A DNA stretch of 64,000 nt from assembly GCF_037975245.1 (NCBI RefSeq), contig NC_092567.1, forward strand, positions 17,412,376 to 17,476,375. Direction: 5' to 3'. This document shows positions 1 to 11,782 of the stretch, piece after piece (positions within the stretch are counted from its first letter, which is position 1; every line of letters starts with the position of its first letter). This DNA is from Apostichopus japonicus. Lineage: Eukaryota > Echinodermata > Holothuroidea > Aspidochirotida > Stichopodidae. Both the position numbers and the translations under genes were made by a program. The notes beneath the pieces were generated by a model, which had not been told where the DNA came from, did no database searches, and saw only the letters and a program-made list of their open reading frames with translations.

Positions 1-784
1 TAGAGCAGCAACAAACTGTTTCGTGGAACCAATTGAAAAAAAAGTAACAGCATGTTAAAGATTCCTTTGCGCTTTCCATTATGCATGTACATGACCGTAG
101 CTGTGTCTCACAATTCTGTGTATTAATCTAATTTTGTATTTTAAGAATTTCTTACAATCTGGAAAATTTATTGGGCACTTCATTGCCTAACGTTAAGACT
201 CTACGTAAAATAGCAGTGTAGGTTGACGCTTTTGGGTGAGCTATTGTTCTTCAATTTGCTGCAAGTGACAAGTCGGAAGTGGCCTCTATGTATTAATTTC
301 TGTGGTACATCTACATTACGCCAGGTTTACTTACGTTTGCTGTGTTACCACGAATCGAGGGCGCTATGTCACTATACACCAATTTTGAAAATTATGTTTT
401 ATGATTGTAAGGCGGTGGTCGTCTGCGCAACATATCGGTGTCTATATACCATGAAATACATTCGCAAGAAGAAGTGAAGTCAAATACGGTAGTCTAGTCT
501 CAAGTTATTTCATCTCAAATTACATGTTTTAGTACTTTTATTTCTCTTCAAGCTCTGTCTATAAATACAATAAAATCGATTGACTGTAACATGCGTTATA
601 TAATTTTGGGTTTTGCATTTTTTTTTAAATTCTCAACATATTTATAGGCTCCTAATGAATACCGTCGTTTTCGTATATTAGTTAAATTCTTCCTTTCATA
701 GAATGTGAAAGATATCGTAAAACTTTCGATTCAGTCAGTTAAACCAGTGCAGCTACCCAACTGTCCTTACTATTATGCAAACTA
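1..784. other. AT-rich stretch without a recognisable gene
   Basis: I see no coding segment with protein-like composition, no RNA gene and no repeat shared with the rest of the window. Open frames here are short and start at non-ATG codons. Confidence 0.6.
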
Positions 785-808
785 GATTCAACCCTTCTCG
801 AGGCTCGG

Positions 809-1110
809 GCGAGGGGGGGGGGGGTTCTGGTAGATGGAGTGAATGGGTTGATAGGAGGTAATTTTTCGGCAGGTAGATTAATTTCTATGTATGACGATTA
901 TATAGCGGGCCGCATAGCAGAATATATTATCATACGTTATAGATTAAACTGTTCTCGATTCCAATATGTATGATGTGTCAGTAGAGGGCGGGAGGGAGTG
1001 AGGGGGGGGGGGGTTGTCCAGCGGATGGACTGGATTGGTGGTTAGGAGGGAAAGGTGGGTGCTTAATTGGCATGCATGAGAATTGTCATGTACGGCATAA
1101 CAGAATAACG
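809..1110 (+). repeat. diverged tandem duplication, two units about 190 bp apart
   Basis: The unit at 809-927 and the unit at 998-1110 share the same order of landmarks. Each has a poly-G run, then a GATGGA-rich segment ending in TAGGAGG, then a TTAAT segment, then a block ending in CAGAATA. Identity is low and indels are needed, so this is an old duplication. No coding potential is seen. Confidence 0.45.
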
Positions 1111-2789
1111 ACGAACGGTAATTCACAGGTAATTCTTAGGAAGCGATAGTAGAAGCAATTACATAGGAATCTAATTACTTTACTAGTGTCGTCTGCTCAG
1201 CTGCTGTGTTCTTATTCACTGGACCCTGCATGGATATATTTAGCCTAGCCCCCTCCCCCACATAGTTAGCCTAGGACAACCCTAGACGGGTTGTTCTTTC
1301 GGATACGATATGACTAAAGCCAAATGACAAAAATGATAACCACCTAATTTTACTTAAAACTGTATCCCTAACGTTAGATCCACATGCCAGAATAACATGG
1401 GATGACGGTTTGATGCCCTGGGCTTATCATTAACAAGTCAATACTAGGAAAATAGGCTACTACCCACTTTGCAACATTAACATTAAACTGAGAATTGCAT
1501 GCACAGACTAATATGGAAGTATACACAAAAGGATGTGTGTGTGGGCAGGGGTTGGGAAGGGGAGGGTTCCCTTTTCACGGCATGTTCCAGGGACAGCTAT
1601 GACACTATTTAAGTGGAGCACTAACAAAATACAAAAAAGACAAATGTTTGCCATGTGCCTCTCAGATACCGGAAATGACACTTTCCAGACATTAAAAGTT
1701 GCACAAAACACTCCACTTACTCGAGTCATTAGAGGCGAAAAAAAAGTTTCAAAAAGTACTTAACACTCTGGTCGCCATAACATGTCTCTGTTGTGCAAAG
1801 TACAAAAAGCGGGTAAAATCAAATTCAGTTTTAAAGTCGAATACACAATGTATGTATCAAGACGTACAAACTATTCTGGCTTTTTGCTGTACAACGCAAA
1901 GCGCCCTCACTTTTTTCAAGGCTGCACTACATAAACGCACTGCGATACACTGTGGGAGTATCTTCATATATCAATTTCAATAGATACCGCAGTGCATAAA
2001 TTAATGTAAAATGCCATAGGTCACGTGATCGAAGGCGGTAAAACTTGGCCCAAACTTTCGCACGTACCAAAATGACCTAAAATGTGTGTTAACTTAGTTC
2101 AAGTTAAGTTTATAGAGTCAAATTCAGTCAATGATATTCCAGTAGCTAAAGTTGGTTGCTTGGCAACAAAAAAACTGTTAGAAATTCAAATTACGTAAAA
2201 AAAAAAGGTTCTTTGGTTTAAATGTGAATGCGTAATGATAAAATAGCTGAACGTTTATCATACCTATTAGGAAGTATATTATAGTTAAGGCATTGTTTGA
2301 ATGAATGTGTATTGGTGACCTAAAATGACCCAAATTGGGGTGAGAATTGCATCACTGTGGATTGCCTACCGGCTACCTTTCATTAGTCAACTTTAGAAAC
2401 ATCCGTATACGTTTGTTTCTTCTAATCATTATTCTTATTTGATACTTTTATGGTGTTTGTTTGGCACAAGCACTGTAGGTCAATGCAGCATTTTGCACAA
2501 CTCTTCAAAAGGAACCGATCTGACCCTCCCCCGCCCCCCCCCACCACCACCACACCACCTCACCCCTTCTTCTTTTGCTTTTTCGGTGCCTTAAAATTAA
2601 CCTGATGTGTAAATATAGCAGAGGGAGCTTATACATATTGTATTACATCTTATATACCGATCACATTGGTATATCGTAACAAAGTTTTTGTTTACTGCTT
2701 AATTATTGCTGGTACTTATTCTCACTGGGGTGGGAGCGGGAGTGGGAGGGATGGGAAGGGGTTGTTCTGTTTTTTTCTCCAGTTTCTAA
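1111..2789. other. no gene recognised; contains a C-rich tract
   Basis: Single-copy-looking AT-rich DNA. A pyrimidine-rich tract with CCACCACCACCA lies near 2526-2570. A short hairpin (ACAACCC, loop TAGAC, GGGTTGT) lies near 1276-1294. Nothing here looks like an exon. Confidence 0.5.
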
Positions 2790-2945
2790 TTGTAAAGTTC
2801 TGAAGTTTTTCAGGAGTGTCACTACCCTGGCACGCCCTATAGGGATTTTCAGTACACTTCCTTTCACAAGTTTTGTTTCTTATCTATAATGTTATATGTC
2901 ATACTTATGTTGTGATAAAACTAAATAAATGAAATGAACTGAAAG
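2790..2945 (+). repeat. possible LINE 3' tail
   Basis: The segment ends in an A-rich tail (ACTAAATAAATGAAATGAA) after a TAATGTTATATGTC stretch. This resembles 3' ends of CR1/L2-like retrotransposons. No reverse transcriptase remnant is readable upstream, so the call rests on the tail alone. Confidence 0.2.
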
Positions 2946-3426
2946 TATTATACAAGATAATACACAAACGAAGAGATGCTTATATCAGATCAATTTTTGT
3001 ATGCACAGAATCTCAGTAATTTAACTATTTTATTATAACAAAATTCACAAATCTATCATAACGGAATTGATAATGTCAACAGACTGACTTTCATTATCCC
3101 TGTCAACTCAGACCGCGTCGGTTGTGTATTTCAGTCACGGTTGGCAACCCTCTTAGAATTTTAATCCGGATCTTTCTCCTATATTGCTGCTGTTAGGTGT
3201 CGTACCACAATTAATAGTTTCATTGACTTATACACTAAATACGTCACTTTCAAGGCCGGCTGAAAAGCATAGATGGAAGCTTTTAACTTTAGACATATTT
3301 GCATTTTATAAGCTACTGCAAACTTCTTGTGTATGGGCACTCCGCGGTCTCTATCTCTTTAATTAAAATGATCATTTTCTGTGTATCATTATGTTGCTTA
3401 TTTCAAAAGTGACTGAACTAACGTCC
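2946..3426. other. no gene recognised
   Basis: AT-rich spacer before the microsatellite. No shared repeat or plausible exon was seen. Confidence 0.5.
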
Positions 3427-3487
3427 TATGAATGAATGAATGAATGAATAAATAAATAAATGAATGGATGGATGGATGGATGAATGA

Positions 3488-3519
<32 letters not shown>

Positions 3520-3657
3520 GTGGGTGGGTGGGTGGACGGACGGACGGACGGACGGACGGACGGACGGACGGACGGACGGACGGACGGACGGACGGACGGA
3601 CGGATGGATGGACGGATGGACGGATGGACGGATGGACGGATGGATGGACGGACGGAC

Positions 3658-3691
<34 letters not shown>

Positions 3692-3741
3692 ATGGATGGA
3701 TGGATGGATGGATGGATGGATGGACGGACGGATGGATGGAC

Positions 3742-3775
<34 letters not shown>

Positions 3776-3815
3776 ATGGATGGATGGATGGATGGATGGA
3801 TGGATGGATGAATGA

Positions 3816-3847
<32 letters not shown>

Positions 3848-4057
3848 GTGGGTGGGTGGGTGGACGGACGGACGGACGGACGGACGGACGGACGGACGGA
3901 CGGACGGACGGACGGACGGACGGACGGACGGACGGACGGACGGACGGACGGACGGACGGACGGACGGACGGACGGACGGACGGACGGACGGACGGATGGA
4001 TGGACGGATGGACGGATGGACGGATGGACGGATGGATGGATGGACGGACGGACGGAC

Positions 4058-4091
<34 letters not shown>

Positions 4092-4146
4092 ATGGATGGA
4101 CGGACGGATGGATGGACGGATGGACGGATGGACGGATGGACGGACG
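3427..4146 (+). repeat. 720-bp tetranucleotide microsatellite (GGAT/GGAC)n with higher-order structure
   Basis: The array opens with GAAT and AAAT units, then alternates blocks of GGAT, GGGT and GGAC. The same block order (GAAT pair, GGAC, GGAT run, four GGGT, long GGAC run, mixed GGAT/GGAC) appears twice. The first starts near 3482 and the second near 3810, exactly 328 bp or 82 units later. The second copy has a longer pure GGAC run. Every frame on both strands lacks stops because a 12-bp period never makes one, so the long Asp-Gly-Trp and Pro-Ser-Ile/Val-His/Arg open frames are not genes. Confidence 0.97.
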
Positions 4147-5344
4147 AAATGGCATATCTCACCCCTCACACGATAGTCGATGGATTGGCGTGCCATGGCA
4201 TATGCCAGTTTCTATATCTTGACCGTTTATCTTTTGAGCTAGAAGAGGGTAAACTTTAGCAGACTCAACCCAAACCCTTCGGTCAACTCGCTCCTGGAAT
4301 CATATCGACAGTTAACCGAAGAATTTCTAAACTGCTTTATTTTACCTACAATCCTCCTTATTTTCACACCATTTGTACTTTGATTTATACTCTTTCACAT
4401 AAAATTCAGAAAGAAAGCAAAACAAATTGATGATGTTGACTGAAAATATGCATTAGGTAATTTTGTCTTAAATTTATATTTTTTATTGAGACCAGACAGT
4501 TTGATAAAAAAAACTGCATAATAGACCGAATATATCTTCTTCCTTTTTTCTTTATTTTTAATACTTTATAACCTGCTTCAAATCCTGGGTATTATGGTTC
4601 TTTGAACTAATGATAGCTGAGGAAACACACATACACACAGGATGAGTGATCAATTGGACGAACAAAATATAAAACACACTCATGCGTCCATGATTTGATC
4701 TCATGCCTAAATATTGTGAAATGAAACTTAAAATCATCTATTCAGCCGTTTTTGATTATACACCGATCCCGTCCTACATCACAAGGAGATCGAGTTCTCC
4801 CTTTTCTAGTCCACCTATCAGATGAGCACTAGAAGTTGAAGCTGATCTTGCATGATCATCCGATCATCTACTCATCATGATCATGCCGATCAAATCAGCC
4901 GATCAAATCAGCCGATTTGGATCCTGAATGTGTTGGACAGAGCCTGTCAGTTAATAGAGGGCAGCAAATAACTTTAGGCAGAATCTTTATCTTGTCCAGG
5001 GGGTGGGAATTGTTGTTCGTCGGTTGATAGGAATATTCCATTACTACGTGTTTAACAATGGTAATTATAGCAGTGTTTGTCAAAGAGGTTTTGTCACATT
5101 CCGACAATTTGTTTACAGACTTTGGATTCGGTGTTTTATGGGACAATCATTGGTACGGTAGCTTAGTTCCACACCGTGTAGTAAACTTCTATAGGAGTTC
5201 CAATACTTATACATTGGTACGCTCATATCCTACGTAGCCTAACGCCTTTCTAAAATTATATACATTACATCTTAAATTGGTCAGTATGAGGCATACATAT
5301 TCAACACAGCAAACGCGACAGCCAGTTGGGACAATTTCCTAATG
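4147..5344. other. no gene recognised; GATC-rich patch
   Basis: Between about 4840 and 4920 there are many GATC words and a short tandem repeat of a GCCGATCAAATCA-type unit. The rest is plain AT-rich DNA. Confidence 0.5.
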
Positions 5345-5352
5345 CTCATACC

Positions 5353-5520
5353 CAGGGCCGGATTTACCAATGGGCAACGTGGACAGCTGCCCACGGGCTT
5401 CCACAACAAGGGGCCTCCACATACTTACACACCTCCCCCAGGACGGCGATCACTGGAGGGGGGGGGGCCTCCACCACTGAAGGTTGCCCACGGGCCTCCA
5501 CATGTCTAAATCCGGCCCTG
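5353..5520. mobile_element. hAT-type MITE, 168 bp
   Basis: The element has 14-bp perfect terminal inverted repeats (CAGGGCCGGATTTA at the left, its complement at the right). It is bounded by a perfect 8-bp direct repeat, CTCATACC, at 5345-5352 and 5521-5528. An 8-bp target duplication and a CAG start are hallmarks of hAT transposons. The interior is C/G-rich and includes a poly-G run and two copies of a GCCCACGGGC-type motif. It has no coding capacity, so it would depend on a transposase supplied elsewhere. Confidence 0.85.
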
Positions 5521-5528
5521 CTCATACC

Positions 5529-6427
5529 TCTCTAAACTGTTCTCCAATATCATGCTTCAAAGCACTGCTAATGACAGAACTACAAACAGTTCCTAACCTT
5601 AACCTGATTGAAACATGATATTCATACTGCTCGTACTGGCAATACGATTGCTCTGAAGCTGAGCATCACACTACAGTATAGAAAAAAAAATGTCCCAACT
5701 GGGTGAACGCGATCTGAAGAACTAATTCACTTCATATTTCTATATTCCAGAACCTCTAGATTCTTGTCATTCAAAGAACTGCGTTATTTAACGGTGTAAA
5801 TGGTTATCATTAAGTGCGCCATTAACTTCACTACATTAGTTTGACACATACCACACATTTACCGCAATCCATAGAGCAAATTGGAGACTTCCATAATTAT
5901 ACACATAAATAAAAAACAGAAGGATGGCAAGGAGCTCATCAAATATACTATAGTCTCAATCGAACTCGATGGGCATCTTTCAAATTCTTTCTGGTCATTG
6001 GTCAAGTCCACCATGTGAGATGGTGATTTCCTGCGGTTACTGTCGCCGCTTGATGTTAAAAATGTCCCGCCAATATTCAAGATTGATTTGTGCCTATATA
6101 GTCTTCTAACATGAAAGCGACCACAGTGAGTATCATGTAACACAATTTAATATCCTGATCAGCTGAGGCCTCACGCTATCTCCCGGGATTCACAGTATGT
6201 GTATAGGCTATATATGTATGTATGGGGCTTCAACGTAGACCTATACCGCACGTGTGGGTGTAGTGTGAATGTTTTGGTATTTCGATACCATATAACGCCC
6301 CGCTACAATGCGTGACTGTATGTGTGTCAACTTTCATATGACAATGATTAATAACAGAAATTAAATCATATTTAACAATTTCCCCGATGTTCGTTAGCCT
6401 AAGTATCTTGCAGATCGTCTTACTATG
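5529..6427. other. no gene recognised
   Basis: AT-rich spacer between two MITEs. Short open frames on the minus strand (5859-6143, 6230-6604) have no family resemblance; the second runs into the neighbouring MITE. Confidence 0.5.
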
Positions 6428-6435
6428 ATATTGAA

Positions 6436-6806
6436 CAGTGGCGTAGGAAGGTACTTTTGAGTGGGGGGGCTGAAGACTGATGGCCGGCCTGGGGGAGGGG
6501 TCTAAGGGGAGGGGGTGTCCCCCTCCCCTTTGGAAGTTTTTGCATTTCCAGGTGGCCTCAGATGCAATTTGGTGCAATATAGCACACTTCAACACCCACT
6601 CCATTTTGTAAACTTAATTTTGTATTTTCACCTGGCGTTAGATGCAATTTGGTGCTCCAAATGAGATTTTTTTCTCATTTGGAAATGAAAAAGGGGTTTT
6701 CTGACTTGCGGAGCGGGGGGGGGGGCGGAATGATACTTCCGCCCCTCCACATTTTTCACTGGGGGGGCTGGCGCCCCCCCCAGCCCCCCCGGTTCCTACG
6801 CCCTTG
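6436..6806. mobile_element. hAT-type MITE, 371 bp, perfect 8-bp target duplication
   Basis: Terminal inverted repeats share GGCGTAGGAA (left CAGTGGCGTAGGAAGG, right the complement of CAAGGGCGTAGGAACC). The flanks are a perfect 8-bp direct repeat ATATTGAA at 6428-6435 and 6807-6814. Inside, the motif GATGCAATTTGGTGC occurs twice about 110 bp apart, with similar surrounding sequence, so part of the interior is duplicated. G-rich and C-rich tracts lie next to both ends and could fold together. Non-coding. A related fragment lies near 30020-30090 in the opposite orientation. Confidence 0.85.
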
Positions 6807-6814
6807 ATATTGAA

Positions 6815-7422
6815 GTTGTTATCTTCTTCTGGGCTTTCTGGCACAAGAATTTATTAAGGAGACGTTGTGAAGTCAATTTGGTGACCGAGCCTTAATTCCC
6901 CCCCTCCAGCTCACCCCCCCCCCCCACCTTAGCTCCCGAAAATATATATAAAAATATCAGTAGCGGAGCAGAACGCAGATGTTTAAAACCACTGGTAGCA
7001 TATAAAATTAATGTCTAATAAGTAATTTTATGTTTCAATTAATATATAAAAACGATGATGGAAATATTGCGGGAGTCGATCCACTGTTATACAAAGAATC
7101 AACATAATCCACACATACCTACCATACCAATAGTACATATAGTATATTTTACTTCAGTAACTCCCGTTACTGGGTGGATGGGACGTAAACGTCATTACCA
7201 TGAAATGTAATGCCTGGCAAAGTGGTTCGTATAAATGCCTTCCTTATGGTGAAAAATGAAATATCCTTATTTCTAGTTAATACACCATGCTTTTGGTCTG
7301 TTATTTGCAACGATTTCAGCTTTATGCCTAATTTCATCATTCTTAGTACGATTTTGGCGTACTTCAGTTATTAAAAGGATAACCAAGAGGGAAAATTATT
7401 TTTGATTAATGAAAAAGAACAG

Positions 7423-7424
<2 letters not shown>
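6815..7424. other. no gene recognised
   Basis: AT-rich DNA with a C-rich patch near 6897-6928. Confidence 0.5.
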
Positions 7425-7486
<62 letters not shown>

Positions 7487-7509
7487 CGTATGTGTCTGTG
7501 TGTGTGTAC
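7425..7509 (+). repeat. compound (TA)n(TG)n microsatellite
   Basis: An uninterrupted TA run passes into a TG run with a few interruptions (GCGTATG, TCTG). It is the longest dinucleotide array in the window. Confidence 0.95.
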
Positions 7510-7689
7510 TAAGCATATCCTGGTGCAAATTTCCTACATTGCGTTGCGTTGCATTTCGAATAATGATAGTTGACAATGGGGATCAAAGTCATTTATACAG
7601 ATACGGATGATATATGTAAGAGCCCGCGCATTAGGGTAACAACATGGCGCCTGTGCTTCAGTTGGCCAAACTCTCTACATATGCCACGC

Positions 7690-8045
7690 CTTAAATGAAC
7701 AGAGGGCGCTGTCATGTCGGCCCTTTCTAGTTCCCCTTGACAAAGCTGCAGTCTCTGAAATCACTGAGAATTACGTTGCGGAATCTCTGACGGACAATTC
7801 TGGACATTCCCTCTTCACGCACAGTGTGACAGATTCGAACTAACATACGGCTTTTACCACTTATAACCAGCACATTTTACCACAATATACTGCCACCGTT
7901 CGTTTGGCAACTTTACACACGTCGGGTCGTCAGCCAATCAGAAAGCTTCTTTGAGGAAAATTTTCAATCTCGTCAGCTCAACTGGGTTAAAAGCTTTGGG
8001 CATCAGTAAAACTGTATCAAAGTCTCCGAGAGCTGTAGAAACACA
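7690..8045 (+). repeat. dispersed repeat X, copy 1
   Basis: About 330 bp align by eye with 62610-62940 in the same orientation. Shared landmarks are AACAGAGGGCGCT, CCTTTCTAGTTC, GCTGCAG.CTCTGAAATCA, TAGTGTGACA or CAGTGTGACA, CTTTTTACCACT or CTTTTACCACTT, CAACTTTACACAC, and GCCAATCAGA followed by AGCTTCTTTGAGG. There is no open frame and no clear inverted repeat at the ends. It could be a SINE-like or MITE-derived family, or an old duplication. Confidence 0.7.
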
Positions 8046-8709
8046 TTATCACAGTTTGTATCATATAAGTTAAACAAGTGTGATCTCATAATTACATATT
8101 GATAGCAAACTGTCCTTATCGTATCCCTTTATTGGTTTGACTAAGTATATGTATATTTACTCTTAGTACATGAAATTTCATCTTCAAGTGATGCTATCCT
8201 GAAAATGACATATAGGAAATGCATGCCAATTCCGCCAGGATGCGTAGTACCGTATAATGATATTTGCATTTGCCCCAAATATTTTTTCCTCAGTTTTATA
8301 CATTATGCTTAGAAGTGAGCTTAGAAAAATACGTAGTACAGTAAATACTGGTGGAAGTTAGAGGCCTATGACGATAAATACAGCTTTAACTATAGGCTAC
8401 TGTACCTTTGGAGAACTCAACTCCAGTCGGAAGAATGACCTATATAATCACTGGTATATTGTTTCTGTTGAGATTGTGCTTTTTCTTCAAAAAGATTGTT
8501 GTGAAGGGAAATAGGTCATCTTAAATTTCGAATATAGACGCCCACACTAAATTTTGTCAACTATTATACTGCTGATCATATTGTAACTATACATGTGGTC
8601 TTGGAGGCGCAAACACTTTATATATACATATAGTTACGTGCTTTACATGACATATCCAGCACTACACAAAGTTTTTTGTTAATATGTCAATTATATCGCA
8701 GAGTTTTAG
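8046..8709. other. no gene recognised
   Basis: AT-rich DNA without shared repeats or plausible exons. Confidence 0.5.
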
Positions 8710-8890
8710 TAAACGAGTATTAACAAGCATGAGTACGCGTACTGACTGAGTAGAAATTCCCCTTGGTATGACTCCGAGTACAATGTTTTAACTTCGAGTA
8801 CGGCATTCAGTTCATTGTATTGAAAATGTCACAAACACAAGTCCGAGTATAGGCTATAGTAGCCTAACACGACTGTACGAGTAGGACAAG
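8710..8890 (+). repeat. cluster of CGAGTA words
   Basis: Six or so copies of (C)CGAGTA(C), or close variants, lie within about 180 bp, with variable spacing. This may be a decayed short tandem repeat or a cluster of binding sites. Function unknown. Confidence 0.35.
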
Positions 8891-9299
8891 TTGATATAAC
8901 TTGCCAGCCTGCACTGACAGACAAATGTCGTGTGTGTGATTTGTTGTCAGTTATAGCTAGAATATATGCGCAGTTCTATTAAGTAACGCCGTTACGTTGC
9001 CAAGTTAGCTGTAACCGCAGCAAATCGACACTTTGGTAATTTTTTTCCAAGACAATTCAAGATGCAAAAGTTACTTTACGTCGGCAACTCGACAAAATGT
9101 GATATTTTATTATTTTATTTTTTTTAAATTTATATTCATTTGTATCATTTCGAATGTCCATTTAATACCACCGTACTAACTTACAATGTATAAGTCTGTA
9201 ACAGTTATTCCATGACACTAGACAGAACTACCTTTGGCCCTGTCGAGACGCGTTGATCCCTGACAGAACTTATCATGTCATTTTATATTTGTCTGTAAA

Positions 9300-9780
9300 T
9301 GTCCCCTCTATAATCTCTAATTTAATATTTACATATCCACTTCAAATTTCTTACATAGGCTATCCACATAAACTTCAGTAACCAATACAATTTCAAAAAT
9401 ATTCAACCTCACTTATTGAGTTGATTAAAGAAGCTATAATGTGGATATTAATTCGGATGTTCAAGTGGATATCATATGACGTTCGAGTGGATATGAAAGT
9501 TAGGTAAAGTAGATGTATATATAGTTATAAGTTAATATGGATATTTACTGTTCAATAATGAGATATCTTAGGAATTCGGGTGTGGATTTTTAAGAAAGTT
9601 AATTCAGTTAAAATCGACATTTATCGACGATTATATTTTAGGAAATACTAGAGGTTATTTAAGTATATATCAGTTGATATGAATATTTGAGCCTGACGTT
9701 AATGTAATAATAATAAACGACTAAGAATTTCAGGTGGATATATGTGCTGATGCTCAAGCGGATATTTGGTAAGAATTATG
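9300..9780 (+). repeat. cluster of GTGGATAT words, probable decayed repeat
   Basis: GTGGATAT or close variants occur repeatedly between 9438 and 9770, with two complementary copies near 9334 and 9360. Spacing is irregular. It looks like a degenerate satellite, not coding DNA. Confidence 0.35.
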
Positions 9781-11656
9781 GATAGGCTATTTGAGACAAA
9801 TATAAAGCATACATAACGTTCTTGTAAGTTGTAAGTTGTAAAGATAAGCCTCTGCTCACAGGCGCAGTCATATATATATCCTCGACCAAATTCATGTCGG
9901 GAAAGAGTGAAAATACCAGAATATCAGACCAACAAGGGAATCAACAGAAACTGTGTTGGCGCACTGGTAATATAATACAGGTACAATATATCAAAATATG
10001 AGTATCATATAGTTGTATTGTCTTATAGTGTGATAAACACCCACATGGATTGTATCAGGTTATTTCCACTGCTTTTATATCTTTCTACGATACGGTAGGT
10101 TATTGCCAACAATTACACATTAGGTTGGATACTCTTTTCCGATTGGTTGATAGATGTTTAAAAACTGGATTAATGTAGTTCGTGCCGCTTCAAGTGTTTA
10201 GCTGCAGAACTGACCGTATCAAATTAGACATATATCAAACACTGACGAATGAGTTAATGCGCCCATTGGTAGGCCTATTTGTGTTTCATTCATCTGAGCA
10301 CTGTACGTTTTCAATCCTCAATAGAATTAATCTATACAAATCTCGTTTCGCGGCGCCACGAATGTCGGTAGCCAATCAAAATTGATCAATTCGCAAATAT
10401 AATTATGCCCATATGAATATGCATTATGATTTGATCTGATTCTCACATTGTACCAGAGGGCCTGTTGACAGTTTTTGAAGGCAGTGCCTAGCAAAGAAAA
10501 CGTTTTTGTGAAATCAAAAACTCTCGTTCCTATAAACGCGTATAATTTCAACATACTGTTTTACCCCGATGGAATCGTTTTACGGAACAACTCTTCAAAC
10601 TCCCAGTTGGTTGGGGTGGGCAGGGAGGGAGGGAGGGAGGTAACTTGAGGAACAAAATACTAAATAACCAAAGTTGTCGCGTGAATGAGGTTGTCTGTTC
10701 AACTATGGCTACGCACCGTATATATAATATCGCACTACAGTTGCAGTATAGTGTATACCATATTGCATATTTCGTACTCACGCAGTTGCCTGCGAAGTAC
10801 ATATCGATGTTAGCAACTTCATTGAAAATAACAACTTCCGCACCGATTCTTATGTAAAATAGGCTAGAATATAGGTATACATCTGACAAAACGGAAAAAG
10901 CGTAAACAGGTTTATGCTATAAGAATTTGTGCATTCTAAGAAAGCCTTAGACATTTTCACGGATGTTATATTCATCGCTGTTAACATCTGTTGAGAGATC
11001 ATAATGTTATACTTACAATATACGTTGTGCTCAAATTTATTGTATGCATGGATGAATAACTTATCTCACTTAGACAGCGACAGGCTGCTTAAATGAATGA
11101 TTCCTTCTTACATTCTGTACATGGTATATAAGCAGTACCGATAGAGCGACATGCATGGACGGCAAAGTAAACCATCATATTGTCGTATTCCCTGTATCCA
11201 GCAATATATACAGGAAACGATGTTACATCATATATACAGACCTTTGATTCTAAAGCTGTACCCACGTATAGCATGACTGTGTGGACCAGTTCAATGTGTA
11301 GAATATGGGTCGCCATGACTTTCAACTCCATTATACCAGCTAGCGAGACTTATTACCACGGCCATATATAGTATTAACGCGTTGGGGATCGATGCATTGG
11401 CCATCAGGAAGGGGAAGGAGGTGGGTCGCGAGATGAACTTGGCAGGTGGGATGTATGTGACAACGGCCCATCCCTTCTTTATATGTTTAATTTTATGGCA
11501 GTAGTATACGTACCGGTACAGTATGGGTTTACAGATGTAGGCCCACTACGTATCATGACACTGTGCCGTATGGCCAATTACATGCTTATCTGATCCCTGA
11601 TACCATGTCTTATGGTGTTTACTGGCCTTCGAGCAAGGTAATGGTCATAGGCTTTA
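9781..11656. other. no gene recognised; includes a GGGA repeat
   Basis: AT-rich DNA. A short (GGGA)n run lies at 10620-10641. Short open frames on both strands between 10182 and 11371 have no recognisable domains. Confidence 0.5.
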
Positions 11657-11782
11657 CGATCGCCACCAACCATGGGCTATGGTCGCCACAAACCATGGGC
11701 CAGATTCGCCACCAACCATGGGCTAGGATCGCAAATGGCACATGACAATGGGCTAGGATCACCACCAACCATGGGCTGGGTA
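11657..11782 (+). repeat. 22-bp minisatellite, about five units
   Basis: Units of the form GATCGCCACCAACCATGGGC repeat with small changes. The fourth unit is longer (about 29 bp). Each good unit contains CCATGG. Copies differ mainly at GATCG, GGTCG or GATTCG. Confidence 0.85.

Noticed and set aside
3398-4259. Several overlapping open frames of 107-256 codons on both strands
   Set aside because: They are repeats of Asp-Gly-Trp-Met or Pro-Ser-Ile-His from a stop-free tetranucleotide array, open on both strands at once.
5326-5535. 69-codon frame over the MITE
   Set aside because: It is the non-coding interior of a transposon defined by its ends and target duplication.
11657-11782. CRISPR-like array
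   Set aside because: Units are contiguous without unique spacers, and the window is eukaryotic; it is an ordinary minisatellite.
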